In this document: in pieces, positions 26,334 through 34,488 of the stretch
Layout of the letters: every line of letters begins with the position of its first letter
How positions within the stretch are numbered: the first letter of the stretch is position 1
Assembly: GCF_001746755.1 (NCBI RefSeq)
Contig: NZ_MCGG01000048.1
Span: forward strand, 1-56,203
Reading direction: 5' to 3'
Source of the DNA: Magnetovibrio blakemorei
GTDB taxonomy: Bacteria > Pseudomonadota > Alphaproteobacteria > Rhodospirillales > Magnetovibrionaceae
Length of the DNA: 56,203 nt
Made by a program: the position numbers and the translations under genes
The notes under the pieces: model-generated
Databases searched by the model: none
Seen by the model: the letters and a program-made list of their open reading frames with translations, nothing else
What the model was told of the DNA's origin: nothing

Positions 26334-28502
26334 ATGAGACGGCTTACACACACCCTTATTGCGCTCATATCTCTGCTCATCACACCCCTGCTTGTTGCAG
26401 GGGCCGCTCACGCGTCAGAACCCTTGTTCCTCACCCAAGAGGAACAAGGGTGGTTGCGCGTACACACCGCCCCCCTGCGCGTCCATAACGAAATGGAATG
26501 GAAACCCTATAACTACAATGAAGATGGGGTTCCAAAGGGCTACTCCATCGACTACATGAACCTGTTGGCGCAAAAGCTGGGCATTCAAGTGGAGTACATC
26601 AGCGGGCCCACCTGGGACCGCTTTTTGGGCATGATGCAAGACGGGTCTCTGGACGTGATGCTCAACATCGCCAACACCAGGGACAGGCGCAAGTACCTGA
26701 AATTCACAGACCCGTATCACATCACCAGCGTGGGTCTGTATGTGCACAATTCGGAAGACTCCATTACCGATCTTGACGACATGAACGGAAAACGCCTGGG
26801 CTTTACCGAAGGGTTCTTTTTTGGCGAATTCATCCGCCGCTATTATCCCGAAATCAAGGTCGTTACGTTTGATTCAACCCAAGGCTCGTTTATTGGCGTG
26901 CAAAAGGGTCTGGTGGACGCTGCCATGGACGTGCCACTGGTCGCCCGGAGCATTTTGCGCGACCTGAACATGACCGACCTCAAATACGTGGGCAAGGTCT
27001 CTGACCCGGTTTTCATCACCACGTTTTCCATCGCCACCCGTTTGGACGACGTCATTTTGAACAACATCTTGCAAAAGGCCATTGATGCCGTCACGTCTGA
27101 CGAAATGCGCGCCATCAATGAAAAATGGGCATTAAAAGAAAACCAAGTCACGGAGCTGTCCCCCGCTGATGTGGATCACCTCAAAGCCTTTGGCCCACTT
27201 CGCCTGTGCGTACATCCCGACCGCTTGCCGCTTGAAGCACTGAACCTCGACACCAGTTTAACGGGGGTGTCGGCTGAATTTGTCGAGCTTCTGCAACAAC
27301 GGCTAGACATGCCAATTGTCCTGGTTCCCACCCAAAGCTGGAAGCAAAGTCTGACCTTCGCCAAAGAGCGAAAATGCGATGTCTTGCCGATGGTTTCCAA
27401 GGCATCCGGTGCCCGCGAAAGCTTGAACTTTACCTCACCGTGGCTGTCTCTCGATTTGGTCGTGGCCACCCGTGACGACCAAATTTACATCACCGACATT
27501 TCTCAATTGGCTGATAAAAAAATTGCCGTCGTGCGCGGACAATCGACCAAAGAAGATGTCTTGTCGCTCCATCCCGACCTGCACTTAATAGAAGTCAGGA
27601 CGGTCTCCGACGGGCTGTCTGCCGTCAGCAAAGGGGATGCATTTGCGCTGATCGACACCCTCGCCACCATCAGCCGCGCTTTAAAAACGGGGGACGTTGA
27701 CCATGTTAAAGTTTCCGGCACACTCGACATTAAAGCCAATTTTGCGATCGGCGTGCGCAGCGACGACGGACAACTTCTGAAAATTCTAGAACACATCTCC
27801 ACCACCATCGACCCCGCAGAAATCAACGCCATATACAATCGTTGGCTTTCCGTCGCCTATGTTGAACGGATTGATTATGCGCGGTTCTGGCAGGCGGTGT
27901 TGATCTTTAGCGTGTTGATGGCCTACGTCTATTATCGCTACCGAAAAGGGTTGCAAGCGGCAAATGAAATCCGCATCGCCCATAGTGAAGTCGAAGCCGC
28001 CAATCTCAAACTGGACCGCTTGGCGCGCACCGACCCGCTCACCGGATTGGCCAATCGATTGGAAACGGACGATGTGCTGCACCGTGAATTGGCCCGCTTC
28101 GAGCGAGACAAAAATATCTTTTCCATCATCATGGTCGACATCGATCACTTTAAGGCCATCAACGACCAACACGGTCACACCATGGGCGATCAAGTCCTCA
28201 AGCACGTCGCCGAAATCTTCACCAGCACGACCCGCGAAGTTGATCTGGTCGGGCGCTGGGGGGGCGAAGAGTTTTTGGTTGTGTGCACGTCCACGAATGC
28301 CGAGGGTGCCTTAAAACTGGCCGAACATTTAAGAACCGCAATCGAACAAAACAGTCACAGTGCAACTCCCCCCTGCACCGCCAGCTTCGGCGTCGCCGCC
28401 ATTCAGCCGGGCGAAAACGTTGACGATTTGATGCGCCGCGCCGACAGCGCCCTCTACAGCGCCAAGGCCACTGGCCGCAATCGGGTTGAACTCGCCCTTT
28501 AG
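26334..28502 (+). CDS. receptor diguanylate cyclase with two periplasmic SBP domains
   Basis: 722 residues. A signal peptide (ending near AGAAHA) leads into two tandem family-3 solute-binding domains (about 35-270 and 280-510). A single transmembrane helix (FWQAVLIFSVLMAYVYYRY, about 525) and a cytoplasmic GGDEF domain follow. Active site is GGEEF, with entry motif LTGLANRLE and an I-site REVD five residues before GGEEF, so c-di-GMP synthesis with product inhibition is expected. Tandem SBPs suggest sensing of one or two small ligands such as amino acids. A perfect 12-bp inverted repeat lies within codons 30-39. Confidence 0.9.
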   Translation: MRRLTHTLIALISLLITPLLVAGAAHASEPLFLTQEEQGWLRVHTAPLRVHNEMEWKPYNYNEDGVPKGYSIDYMNLLAQKLGIQVEYISGPTWDRFLGMMQDGSLDVMLNIANTRDRRKYLKFTDPYHITSVGLYVHNSEDSITDLDDMNGKRLGFTEGFFFGEFIRRYYPEIKVVTFDSTQGSFIGVQKGLVDAAMDVPLVARSILRDLNMTDLKYVGKVSDPVFITTFSIATRLDDVILNNILQKAIDAVTSDEMRAINEKWALKENQVTELSPADVDHLKAFGPLRLCVHPDRLPLEALNLDTSLTGVSAEFVELLQQRLDMPIVLVPTQSWKQSLTFAKERKCDVLPMVSKASGARESLNFTSPWLSLDLVVATRDDQIYITDISQLADKKIAVVRGQSTKEDVLSLHPDLHLIEVRTVSDGLSAVSKGDAFALIDTLATISRALKTGDVDHVKVSGTLDIKANFAIGVRSDDGQLLKILEHISTTIDPAEINAIYNRWLSVAYVERIDYARFWQAVLIFSVLMAYVYYRYRKGLQAANEIRIAHSEVEAANLKLDRLARTDPLTGLANRLETDDVLHRELARFERDKNIFSIIMVDIDHFKAINDQHGHTMGDQVLKHVAEIFTSTTREVDLVGRWGGEEFLVVCTSTNAEGALKLAEHLRTAIEQNSHSATPPCTASFGVAAIQPGENVDDLMRRADSALYSAKATGRNRVELAL
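26421..26450 (+). repeat. perfect 12-bp inverted repeat inside the receptor cyclase gene
   Basis: CCCTTGTTCCTC (26421-26432) and GAGGAACAAGGG (26439-26450) with a 6-base loop. It falls at the first codons of the mature protein and would form a stable hairpin about 90 bases into the reading frame. Confidence 0.6.
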
Positions 28503-28674
28503 GGCAATGGCATGCTGGCTAAGAAACGTTCAAACGGTTACAGCTTTTATGCTAGCGAGCTGTTATAGAACTGTCATATATTTCGGTGTATTAATATAAC
28601 GTGGCGAAGCCTGCAAAAATCCGCACGGGTTATCCGATCCCCTGCGGGCTAAACTCTAGAGATTGAGAAGAATT

Positions 28675-28944
28675 ATGAACCCAAAAAAACGCGATAAAAT
28701 ACTCCAAAAAGCATTTGAGATTTGGGAAGCCGAAGGCAAGCCCCATGGGCAAGATATGGAACATTGGTTGAAAGCCGAGTTGCTGATTGCCCAAGAAGAA
28801 GCCAAGCCCAAAACCGCAGCAAAAAAGGCACCTGCTAAAAAGGCCCCTGCGAAAAAGGTCACCGTGAGCGTCCCCGCAACAGCCAAGGCCCCTGCGAAAA
28901 AAGCCCCGGCCAAAAAGGCAGCGGCGAAAAAGACCACCTCCTGA
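28675..28944 (+). CDS. DUF2934 protein with lysine/alanine/proline-rich histone-H1-like tail
   Basis: 89 residues. Residues 5-38 match DUF2934 (KAFEIWEAEGKPHGQDMEHWLKAE). The remainder is a basic tail built from APAKKA-type repeats, as in bacterial H1-like nucleoid proteins (AlgP, HC1). The tail probably binds DNA or RNA non-specifically; the DUF2934 role is unknown. ATG 28675 has GAGAAG upstream; a TTG at 28663 is an alternative. Repeats visible in DNA allow length variation. Confidence 0.8.
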   Translation: MNPKKRDKILQKAFEIWEAEGKPHGQDMEHWLKAELLIAQEEAKPKTAAKKAPAKKAPAKKVTVSVPATAKAPAKKAPAKKAAAKKTTS

Positions 28945-29001
28945 TCAGACTGAATTGCTATCGCGAAGAGCATCGACAAGAAAATGCTCAACAAAGTGCT
29001 C

Positions 29002-29029
29002 GCCTGACGACGCCTAAATGTCGTCAGGC
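29002..29029 (+). other. 10-bp hairpin without T-run downstream of the DUF2934 gene
   Basis: GCCTGACGAC (29002-29011) pairs with GTCGTCAGGC (29020-29029) around an 8-base loop. No T-run follows, so it is not a classical terminator. It may protect the 3' end of the mRNA. Confidence 0.45.
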
Positions 29030-29072
29030 AAATGGGGGGGCTCCATGAACAATATATGGAAGGTATTCAGCA

Positions 29073-29279
29073 GTGCATATTCCTTGCCCAGATTGTTCCA
29101 CCGGTTGGGTTATGCCCGAAGACGGGCATTCCCATTTACGCCCCTGCCCCACCTGTCATGGGCATGCCTACATTTCAGCCTTTAGGGGCGATGAAGTGGA
29201 CACCTTAGAGCACCAGCGCAACAGTGAAGAGGGTTCAATGAGTATTTCGGCCCAAACGCTGAGTCCTGAACCCGCGTAA
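29073..29279 (+). CDS. small zinc-ribbon protein
   Basis: 68 residues from a GTG start with GGAAGG about 10 bases upstream. Two CxxC knuckles (CPDC at residues 5-8 and CPTC about 20 residues later, followed by HGHAYI) are the DnaJ-like zinc-ribbon pattern. The C-terminal 30 residues are unstructured. Family not identified. It could be an RNA- or protein-binding adaptor. Confidence 0.6.
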   Translation: MHIPCPDCSTGWVMPEDGHSHLRPCPTCHGHAYISAFRGDEVDTLEHQRNSEEGSMSISAQTLSPEPA

Positions 29280-29381
29280 GTTCACCATACACGCGCTTGC
29301 ACTTATGATGTCGCTTGTGGTTGTTCCATCGTTCGACTGCGCCCATATACAGTTTAGATTTCATCTGAACGGGACACCACT

Positions 29382-31199
29382 TTGGCGCATAACTCTGCTT
29401 CCTTTGACCGACCCAGGGGTCAAAACCTCAATTATTTACGGCGCACGGCGAGCTTCTTAAAACCTTACACGGGTCACGTTGCGGCGGCCGTTATCGCCTT
29501 GGTGATCACCGGGCTGTCAGTATTGGGCTTGGGCCAAGGGCTGAAGGGCCTGATCGACGGCGGCTTTGCTGACGGTGATACCGGGGCTTTGGACCGGGCC
29601 TTGTATTTTCTGCTGGGCCTTTCGGTGGTCATGGCGTTGGGCACCTATGCGCGCTTTTATTTTGTCTCTTGGTTGGGCGAGCGGGTGGTGGCGGACCTGC
29701 GCAAGGCGGTGTTTGACCGCATCGTGACCCTGCACAGCGGATTTTTTGAAACCACCAAAACCGGCGAAGTGCTGTCGCGCCTGACCACCGATACCACGTT
29801 GCTGCAATCGGTCATCGGTTCATCGGCATCAGTCGCGTTGCGCAACTTGCTCAATCTTGTGGGCGGCGTCATCATGTTGTTTGTCACCAATCCCGGACTG
29901 ACCGCCATGGTGTTGGTGGTGGTTCCCGTGGTGGTCGCGCCGATTTTGATTTTTGGTCGCCGGGTGCGCAAGTTATCGCGCGCCAGCCAGGACCGGGTCG
30001 CCGACGTGGGCGCGTTCGCCGAAGAAACCATCAACGCCATGTCCACCGTTCAAGCCTTCACCCATGAAGAGGTCGACAAGGCCCGTTTCAGCGTCGAAGT
30101 GACCAATGCGTTTGACACCGCGATTCAGCGCATCCGCACCCGAGGCCTGTTGATGGGGTTGGTGATCTTGCTGGTGTTTGGCGCCATCGGCGTGATTTTA
30201 TGGGTCGGCGGTCATCAAATGCTAGCGGGCGAAATCAGCGGCGGTGAACTGGCGGCATTTCTGTATTACGCAACGTTGGTGGCCTTTTCCGTGGGCGTGA
30301 TGAGCGAAGTCTACGGCGAATTGCAGCGCGCCGCCGGGGCAACCGAACGCTTGATCGAAATTTTGGAATGCCAAAGCGATATCCAAACCCCACCTCACCC
30401 CTTACCCTTGCCCGAACCGGCCAGTGGCCGGGTACAATTTGACCAAGTCACCTTCCATTACCCGTCGCGCCTCGATCATGCGGCGCTGAGCAATTTTTCC
30501 CTAAACATTGAACCCGGCAAGACCGTGGCCCTGGTGGGACCATCGGGGGCGGGCAAATCGACCGTGTTTCAATTGCTGTTGCGCTTTTACGACCCCGAGC
30601 ATGGGGCCGTGATGTTGGACGGCGTCAACGTCCGCGATGCCGATCCCAAGGCCGTGCGCGAACGCTTTGCTCTGGTGCCGCAAGATCCGGTGTTGTTCGG
30701 CACCAGCGGCTGGGAAAACATTCGTTACGGCAAGCCCGACGCCGATGATGACGCCGTGCGCCAAGCCGCCGAGGCTGCCGCAGCGGCAGAGTTTTTAGAC
30801 AAACTGCCAGACGGCTTTGCCACCTTCTTGGGCGAAAAAGGCGTGCGACTATCGGGCGGTCAACGTCAACGCATTTCGTTGGCGCGGGCGTTGCTGCGCA
30901 ACCCGTCGGTCCTGTTGTTGGACGAAGCCACCAGCGCGCTGGATGCGGAAAGCGAGCGCTTGGTGCAAGCCGCGTTGGCAAAGCTGAAAGCCGGACGTAC
31001 CACCTTGGTGATCGCCCATCGTCTCGCCACCGTGGTCGGCGCAGACTTGATTGTGGTCATCGATCAAGGCCAGATCGTCGCCACCGGAACTCACACGGAG
31101 CTTTTGTCATCGAGCCCGCTGTACGCCAACTTGGCAGCCTTGCAATTCGATGTTGACTTTGGCCGTAAGGAGAAGCTCGATGCCCGCCAAGCCTCTTGA
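29382..31199 (+). CDS. ABC exporter, fused membrane and ATPase domains (MsbA/LmrA-like)
   Basis: 605 residues. Six membrane helices occupy roughly 25-310. The nucleotide-binding domain follows, with Walker A GPSGAGKST, signature LSGGQRQR, Walker B VLLLDEATSALD and a switch His in AHRLATV. One half-transporter, working as a homodimer in the inner membrane. Substrate unknown; lipid or drug export are both possible. It starts at TTG 29382. It overlaps the methyltransferase gene by 20 bases, which starts an ABC-methyltransferase-selO run. Confidence 0.92.
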   Translation: MAHNSASFDRPRGQNLNYLRRTASFLKPYTGHVAAAVIALVITGLSVLGLGQGLKGLIDGGFADGDTGALDRALYFLLGLSVVMALGTYARFYFVSWLGERVVADLRKAVFDRIVTLHSGFFETTKTGEVLSRLTTDTTLLQSVIGSSASVALRNLLNLVGGVIMLFVTNPGLTAMVLVVVPVVVAPILIFGRRVRKLSRASQDRVADVGAFAEETINAMSTVQAFTHEEVDKARFSVEVTNAFDTAIQRIRTRGLLMGLVILLVFGAIGVILWVGGHQMLAGEISGGELAAFLYYATLVAFSVGVMSEVYGELQRAAGATERLIEILECQSDIQTPPHPLPLPEPASGRVQFDQVTFHYPSRLDHAALSNFSLNIEPGKTVALVGPSGAGKSTVFQLLLRFYDPEHGAVMLDGVNVRDADPKAVRERFALVPQDPVLFGTSGWENIRYGKPDADDDAVRQAAEAAAAAEFLDKLPDGFATFLGEKGVRLSGGQRQRISLARALLRNPSVLLLDEATSALDAESERLVQAALAKLKAGRTTLVIAHRLATVVGADLIVVIDQGQIVATGTHTELLSSSPLYANLAALQFDVDFGRKEKLDARQAS

Positions 31200-31812
31200 T
31201 CCGGACAAGCTGCGTCACATCACGGATACCACGTTGGGGCACTATACCCAAACCGCCCAAGGCTTTCGCTCTGGCACGTGGGATCACGATGTCACGCAGA
31301 ACTACCAGGCTCTGCTGAGTGAATTACAAGGCCCAGGACCGCACAGCGTTTTGGATCTCGGCTGTGGTCCGGGGCGCGACTTGGCGTATTTCAAAGCCCA
31401 AGGCATCGAGGCCATCGGCCTGGACGGATCACCCGAATTTGTCCGTATGGCCCATGAAGAAACCGGCTGTGAGGTTTGGTGTCAAAATTTCCTGTCCCTA
31501 GACCTTCCGGCAAATCGTTTTGACGGCGTGTTCGCCAACGCTTCCCTGTTTCATGTGCCGTCCCAAGAACTGCCCGGCGTGTTGAGCACCCTGTTCGCGA
31601 CCCTCAAACCGGGGGGCGTGTTTTTCAGCTCCAACCCGCGTGGTGACAATAGCGAAGGCTTCAACCGGGAGCGTTACGGCTGCTACCACGATTTAGACAC
31701 CTGGCGCGCCTTTGTTCAGGCCGCAGGATTTTCAGAACTTCATCATTACTTTCGCCCCCCCGGATTACCCCGAGAGCAACAGCCGTGGCTGGCGACGGTG
31801 TGGAGGAAATAA
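31180..31812 (+). CDS. class I SAM-dependent methyltransferase
   Basis: 210 residues. Motif I VLDLGCGPGRDLAYF and the downstream acidic strand IGLDGSPEFV are clear, with the Methyltransf_11/25 layout. ATG 31180 has a strong AAGGAG upstream, inside the end of the ABC gene. The stop lies 2 bases before the selO start. Substrate unknown. Confidence 0.88.
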   Translation: MPAKPLDPDKLRHITDTTLGHYTQTAQGFRSGTWDHDVTQNYQALLSELQGPGPHSVLDLGCGPGRDLAYFKAQGIEAIGLDGSPEFVRMAHEETGCEVWCQNFLSLDLPANRFDGVFANASLFHVPSQELPGVLSTLFATLKPGGVFFSSNPRGDNSEGFNRERYGCYHDLDTWRAFVQAAGFSELHHYFRPPGLPREQQPWLATVWRK

Positions 31813-31814
31813 CC

Positions 31815-33224
31815 ATGCTCGACACCCCCCGCTTCAAACCATCCACCACCCATCTGGACTTAGGGTCACGGTTTTTCCAAGCTGTACCCGCCGCCACATT
31901 CCCCCGTCATGAGGTGCGCTGGCGCAATCCCCGTTGGTCCGCGCATGTGGGTTTAGACACCTTAAGCGATGACGCCTGGGTGCGTCACTTTGGACAATTT
32001 GAAGCTTTGCCCGGAAGCCTGCCCGAACCCATCGCGCTGGCCTATCACGGCCACCAGTTTCGCAACTACAACCCCGACCTGGGCGATGGCCGAGGCTTTT
32101 TGTTTGCGCAAATGATTGACCCCGACGATGGTCGTCTGCTGGACTTCGGCACCAAGGGCAGCGGCCGTACGCCGTGGTCGCGGGGTGGCGATGGCAAATT
32201 GACGCTCAAGGGTGCCGTGCGCGAAATTCTCGCCACCGAAATGCTTGAAGCGTTGGGCGTCAACACGTCCAAAACCTTTTCCGTCATTGAAACCGGCGAA
32301 GCCTTGACGCGGGGCGATGAACCCTCGCCCACACGCAGCGCCGTGCTGGTGCGATTGTCGCACGGCCACATCCGCATCGGCAGTTTTCAGCGCCATGCCT
32401 TTGCGGGCGATCAAGACGCCATCGAAGTTCTCACCCGCCATGCCGCAAAACACTACTTTCCGGACTTGGACGCAGGGGCTCCCATGGGTGAGCTGGCGGT
32501 GGCACTGGTCCGCCGCGTGGCTGACGCCACCGCCCGCACCACCGCCGACTGGACGGCGGCGGGCTTTGTCCACGGCGTGCTCAATTCCGACAACATCAAC
32601 ATCACCGGGGAAAGCTTCGATTATGGCCCATGGCGGTTTTTACCTGAAATGGACCCCAAGTTCACGGCGGCCTATTTTGACGACTTCGGTCTCTACGCCT
32701 TTGGTCGCCAACCGCAAGCGGTGCTGTGGAATGTCAGCCGTTTGGCGGAATGTTTTACGGACTTCGCCCGCGAAAAAGACCTGTCCGATGCCTTGGCCGG
32801 ATTTGACGACGCCTTCAACATCGCCTTGTCCTCCGCCCTCTCCCGGCGTTTGGGCATTGCCGCAGAAGACGGCCTCCGTCTGGAACTGGGCAGCCGCCTG
32901 CTGCCCACGTTGTTGGAAACCCGCACGCCCTTTGAAAACATCTTTTTTGACTGTTACGGCGGACGAGATTCCGTGCGCAAAGACATTGCGCAAAAGACTT
33001 ACGCCGGCACCCGCCTCAAGTCCCTCGTCACGGAACTCGCCACCTGCGCCGCGGCTCCCAACGCAAAGGCGGAGCATCCTTACTTCCACGGTGCAGCACC
33101 GTGTACCCTGTTGATTGAGGAAGTCGAACACATCTGGGACGCGATCTCTGCGCGCGATGATTGGTCGGTTCTTCAGGCCAAAATCGACACCATTGAGACC
33201 CTGAAATCTGCCTATGGCGGGTAA
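31815..33224 (+). CDS. selO: protein adenylyltransferase SelO (YdiU/UPF0061)
   Basis: 469 residues, near normal family length. SelO is a pseudokinase-fold enzyme that transfers AMP from ATP to Ser, Thr or Tyr of proteins in redox stress. The N-terminal ALAYHGHQF and GDGRGFLFAQ, the DFGTKGSGRTPWSRGGDG glycine-rich segment, the VHGVLNSDN catalytic loop and the following FDYGP are present. ATG 31815 has GGAGG just upstream, two bases after the methyltransferase stop. As usual in bacteria outside a few groups, there is no C-terminal selenocysteine. Confidence 0.93.
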   Translation: MLDTPRFKPSTTHLDLGSRFFQAVPAATFPRHEVRWRNPRWSAHVGLDTLSDDAWVRHFGQFEALPGSLPEPIALAYHGHQFRNYNPDLGDGRGFLFAQMIDPDDGRLLDFGTKGSGRTPWSRGGDGKLTLKGAVREILATEMLEALGVNTSKTFSVIETGEALTRGDEPSPTRSAVLVRLSHGHIRIGSFQRHAFAGDQDAIEVLTRHAAKHYFPDLDAGAPMGELAVALVRRVADATARTTADWTAAGFVHGVLNSDNINITGESFDYGPWRFLPEMDPKFTAAYFDDFGLYAFGRQPQAVLWNVSRLAECFTDFAREKDLSDALAGFDDAFNIALSSALSRRLGIAAEDGLRLELGSRLLPTLLETRTPFENIFFDCYGGRDSVRKDIAQKTYAGTRLKSLVTELATCAAAPNAKAEHPYFHGAAPCTLLIEEVEHIWDAISARDDWSVLQAKIDTIETLKSAYGG

Positions 33225-33264
33225 AAATGCCCTATTTACCTCCGATTTTTCCCAAAAAAGTGAC

Positions 33265-33293
33265 TTGGCAAGTCCATCGTTTTTTTCTAATAT
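33265..33293 (+). promoter_or_regulatory. sigma-70-type promoter of the sulfur globule protein gene
   Basis: TTGGCA (33265-33270) and TAATAT (33288-33293) with a 17-base spacer containing a T-run. The predicted leader is about 77 bases and ends with AGGGGGA before ATG 33377. Confidence 0.65.
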
Positions 33294-33376
33294 AAGAGCA
33301 GAATTACATCCTCGGATTGCGGAGAGGCTTTGTTCTTCCTGTCCGATGCATTTTGGAAAAAACAGGGGGATACCTC

Positions 33377-33835
33377 ATGAAAACATCTAAACTCTTGAAA
33401 ATGATCGCCGTTGCGGGCGTCGTTGGCGCGTCCACTTTGGCCGCACACGATGCCGCCGCTTGGGGCTGGGGTCCGTGGAATAACGGCCCCTGGGGCAACA
33501 ACGGCTGGGGCAACAATGGTTGGGGCAACAACGGCTGGAACAACAACAATTGGAACAACAACGGTTGGGGCAATGGTTGGGGGAACGGCTGGGGCGACGG
33601 CTTGATGGATGGTGATTTCTCCATGAGCTTCAAGGGCCGCGGTAGCGGTAACGCCTATAATGCTTACAACGGTTCTGGCTACAACGGCTGGAACGGCTAT
33701 AACGGTTGGAATGGCTACAACGGCTATGCTCCCTACGGTTACGCCCCTCCCTATGGCTACGCGCCGTATGGCTACGCCCCGGCACCTGTCGCACCGACAG
33801 CCCCGGCGGCACCGGCAGAGCCCCCCGCAAAATAA
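33377..33835 (+). CDS. sulfur globule protein-like secreted Gly/Asn/Trp/Tyr-rich protein
   Basis: 152 residues. A signal peptide (MKTSKLLKMIAVAGVVGAS, cleavage near AAA|W) leads to WGWGPW, then GNNGWGNNGW repeats, a short segment DGDFSMSFKGRGSGNAY, then GYNGWNG and YGYAPYGYAP repeats and a Pro/Ala tail. This layout (aromatic/Gly repeats, an F/M-SM-F/MRGRG core, YGYAPY end) is that of envelope proteins of periplasmic sulfur globules in purple and other sulfur oxidisers. It suggests that the organism stores elemental sulfur. Start ATG 33377 has AGGGGGA upstream. Assignment is by composition and motif order; low-complexity secreted proteins can mimic this. Confidence 0.75.
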   Translation: MKTSKLLKMIAVAGVVGASTLAAHDAAAWGWGPWNNGPWGNNGWGNNGWGNNGWNNNNWNNNGWGNGWGNGWGDGLMDGDFSMSFKGRGSGNAYNAYNGSGYNGWNGYNGWNGYNGYAPYGYAPPYGYAPYGYAPAPVAPTAPAAPAEPPAK

Positions 33836-33872
33836 GATTTTCGTTTAAACAGCTTGGGCTGTTGCCAGATAA

Positions 33873-33910
33873 AAAGAGGGGATGGCGCTTCGGCTCCATC
33901 CCCTCTTTCC
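33873..33910. terminator. intrinsic terminator after the sulfur globule gene
   Basis: AAAGAGGGGATGG (33873-33885) pairs with CCATCCCCTCTTT (33896-33908). The loop can fold further into a GC-TTCG-GC cap. It serves the plus-strand gene and, because of the A-run on its left, can also end hsp20 transcripts from the other side. Confidence 0.85.
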
Positions 33911-33954
33911 TATCAACTCTCACGCCATCCGACTTACGCCAAGGAAACGCGTCG

Positions 33955-34383
33955 TTACTTATGAATGGGAATTTCCTTGCGGGTCGATTTGGTCTCTTTT
34001 TTGGCGATACTGACTTTCAACACGCCATTGGAGAACGCGGCACTGATCCGCTCACCATCCGCATCTCCCGGCAGACGAAATGAGCGTTGAAACTTTCCAT
34101 AACTGATTTCAGAGAAGATGAACGACTTACCTTCTTCGTGACGCTCAACCTTTTTTTCTCCGCTCACCAGCAACGTGCCGTGATCCAGAGCCACGGATAT
34201 ATCGTCCTCTGCCACCCCCGGCAATTCGATGCAGATTTCATACATATCGTCGTCCTTCGACGCTTCCGCAGGCGGCGCGAAGAAGTCGGCAACCTTGGTT
34301 GCCAGAACACGGAATGGGTCAGCAAAACTTCCCCACCACTCATCTCCGAAATGGACCGGAGTTCTGCCAGCATGTTCAACCAT
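33955..34383 (-). CDS. small heat-shock protein (Hsp20/alpha-crystallin)
   Basis: 142 residues with an alpha-crystallin domain (about 45-132: YEICIELPGVAEDDISVAL, GTLLVSGEK, GKFQRSFRLP, FSNGVLKVSIAK) and the C-terminal anchoring motif IPI. It is an ATP-independent holdase. A strong AGGAGGT (34387-34394, complement) precedes ATG 34383. A TATAAT -10 lies at 34417-34422. No clear sigma-32 -35 element is present. Confidence 0.93.
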   Translation of the reverse strand: MVEHAGRTPVHFGDEWWGSFADPFRVLATKVADFFAPPAEASKDDDMYEICIELPGVAEDDISVALDHGTLLVSGEKKVERHEEGKSFIFSEISYGKFQRSFRLPGDADGERISAAFSNGVLKVSIAKKETKSTRKEIPIHK

Positions 34384-34416
34384 GTTAACCTCCTATCGAA
34401 AATTTCGTGATTGTCT

Positions 34417-34422
34417 ATTATA
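34417..34422 (-). promoter_or_regulatory. -10 box of the hsp20 promoter
   Basis: A perfect TATAAT on the minus strand, 34 bases before the hsp20 start codon. The -35 region is poor (CTTAAA 18 bases upstream), so an activator or heat-shock sigma may be needed. Confidence 0.5.
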
Positions 34423-34488
34423 GCGCAAAATGAGCCGCAATTTAAGCCGCCCGCAAAGGAAAAGCGGCTCTGTGGGAAAGGACCTCTC

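Noticed and set aside
33265-33280. Sigma-54 promoter before the sulfur globule gene (TTGGCA)
   Set aside because: The TTGC element at the required distance is missing; a sigma-70 reading with TAATAT fits better.
33480-33600. Regular repeats that could suggest a CRISPR or satellite array
   Set aside because: Repeats are in frame and encode the Gly/Asn/Trp repeats of a secreted protein.
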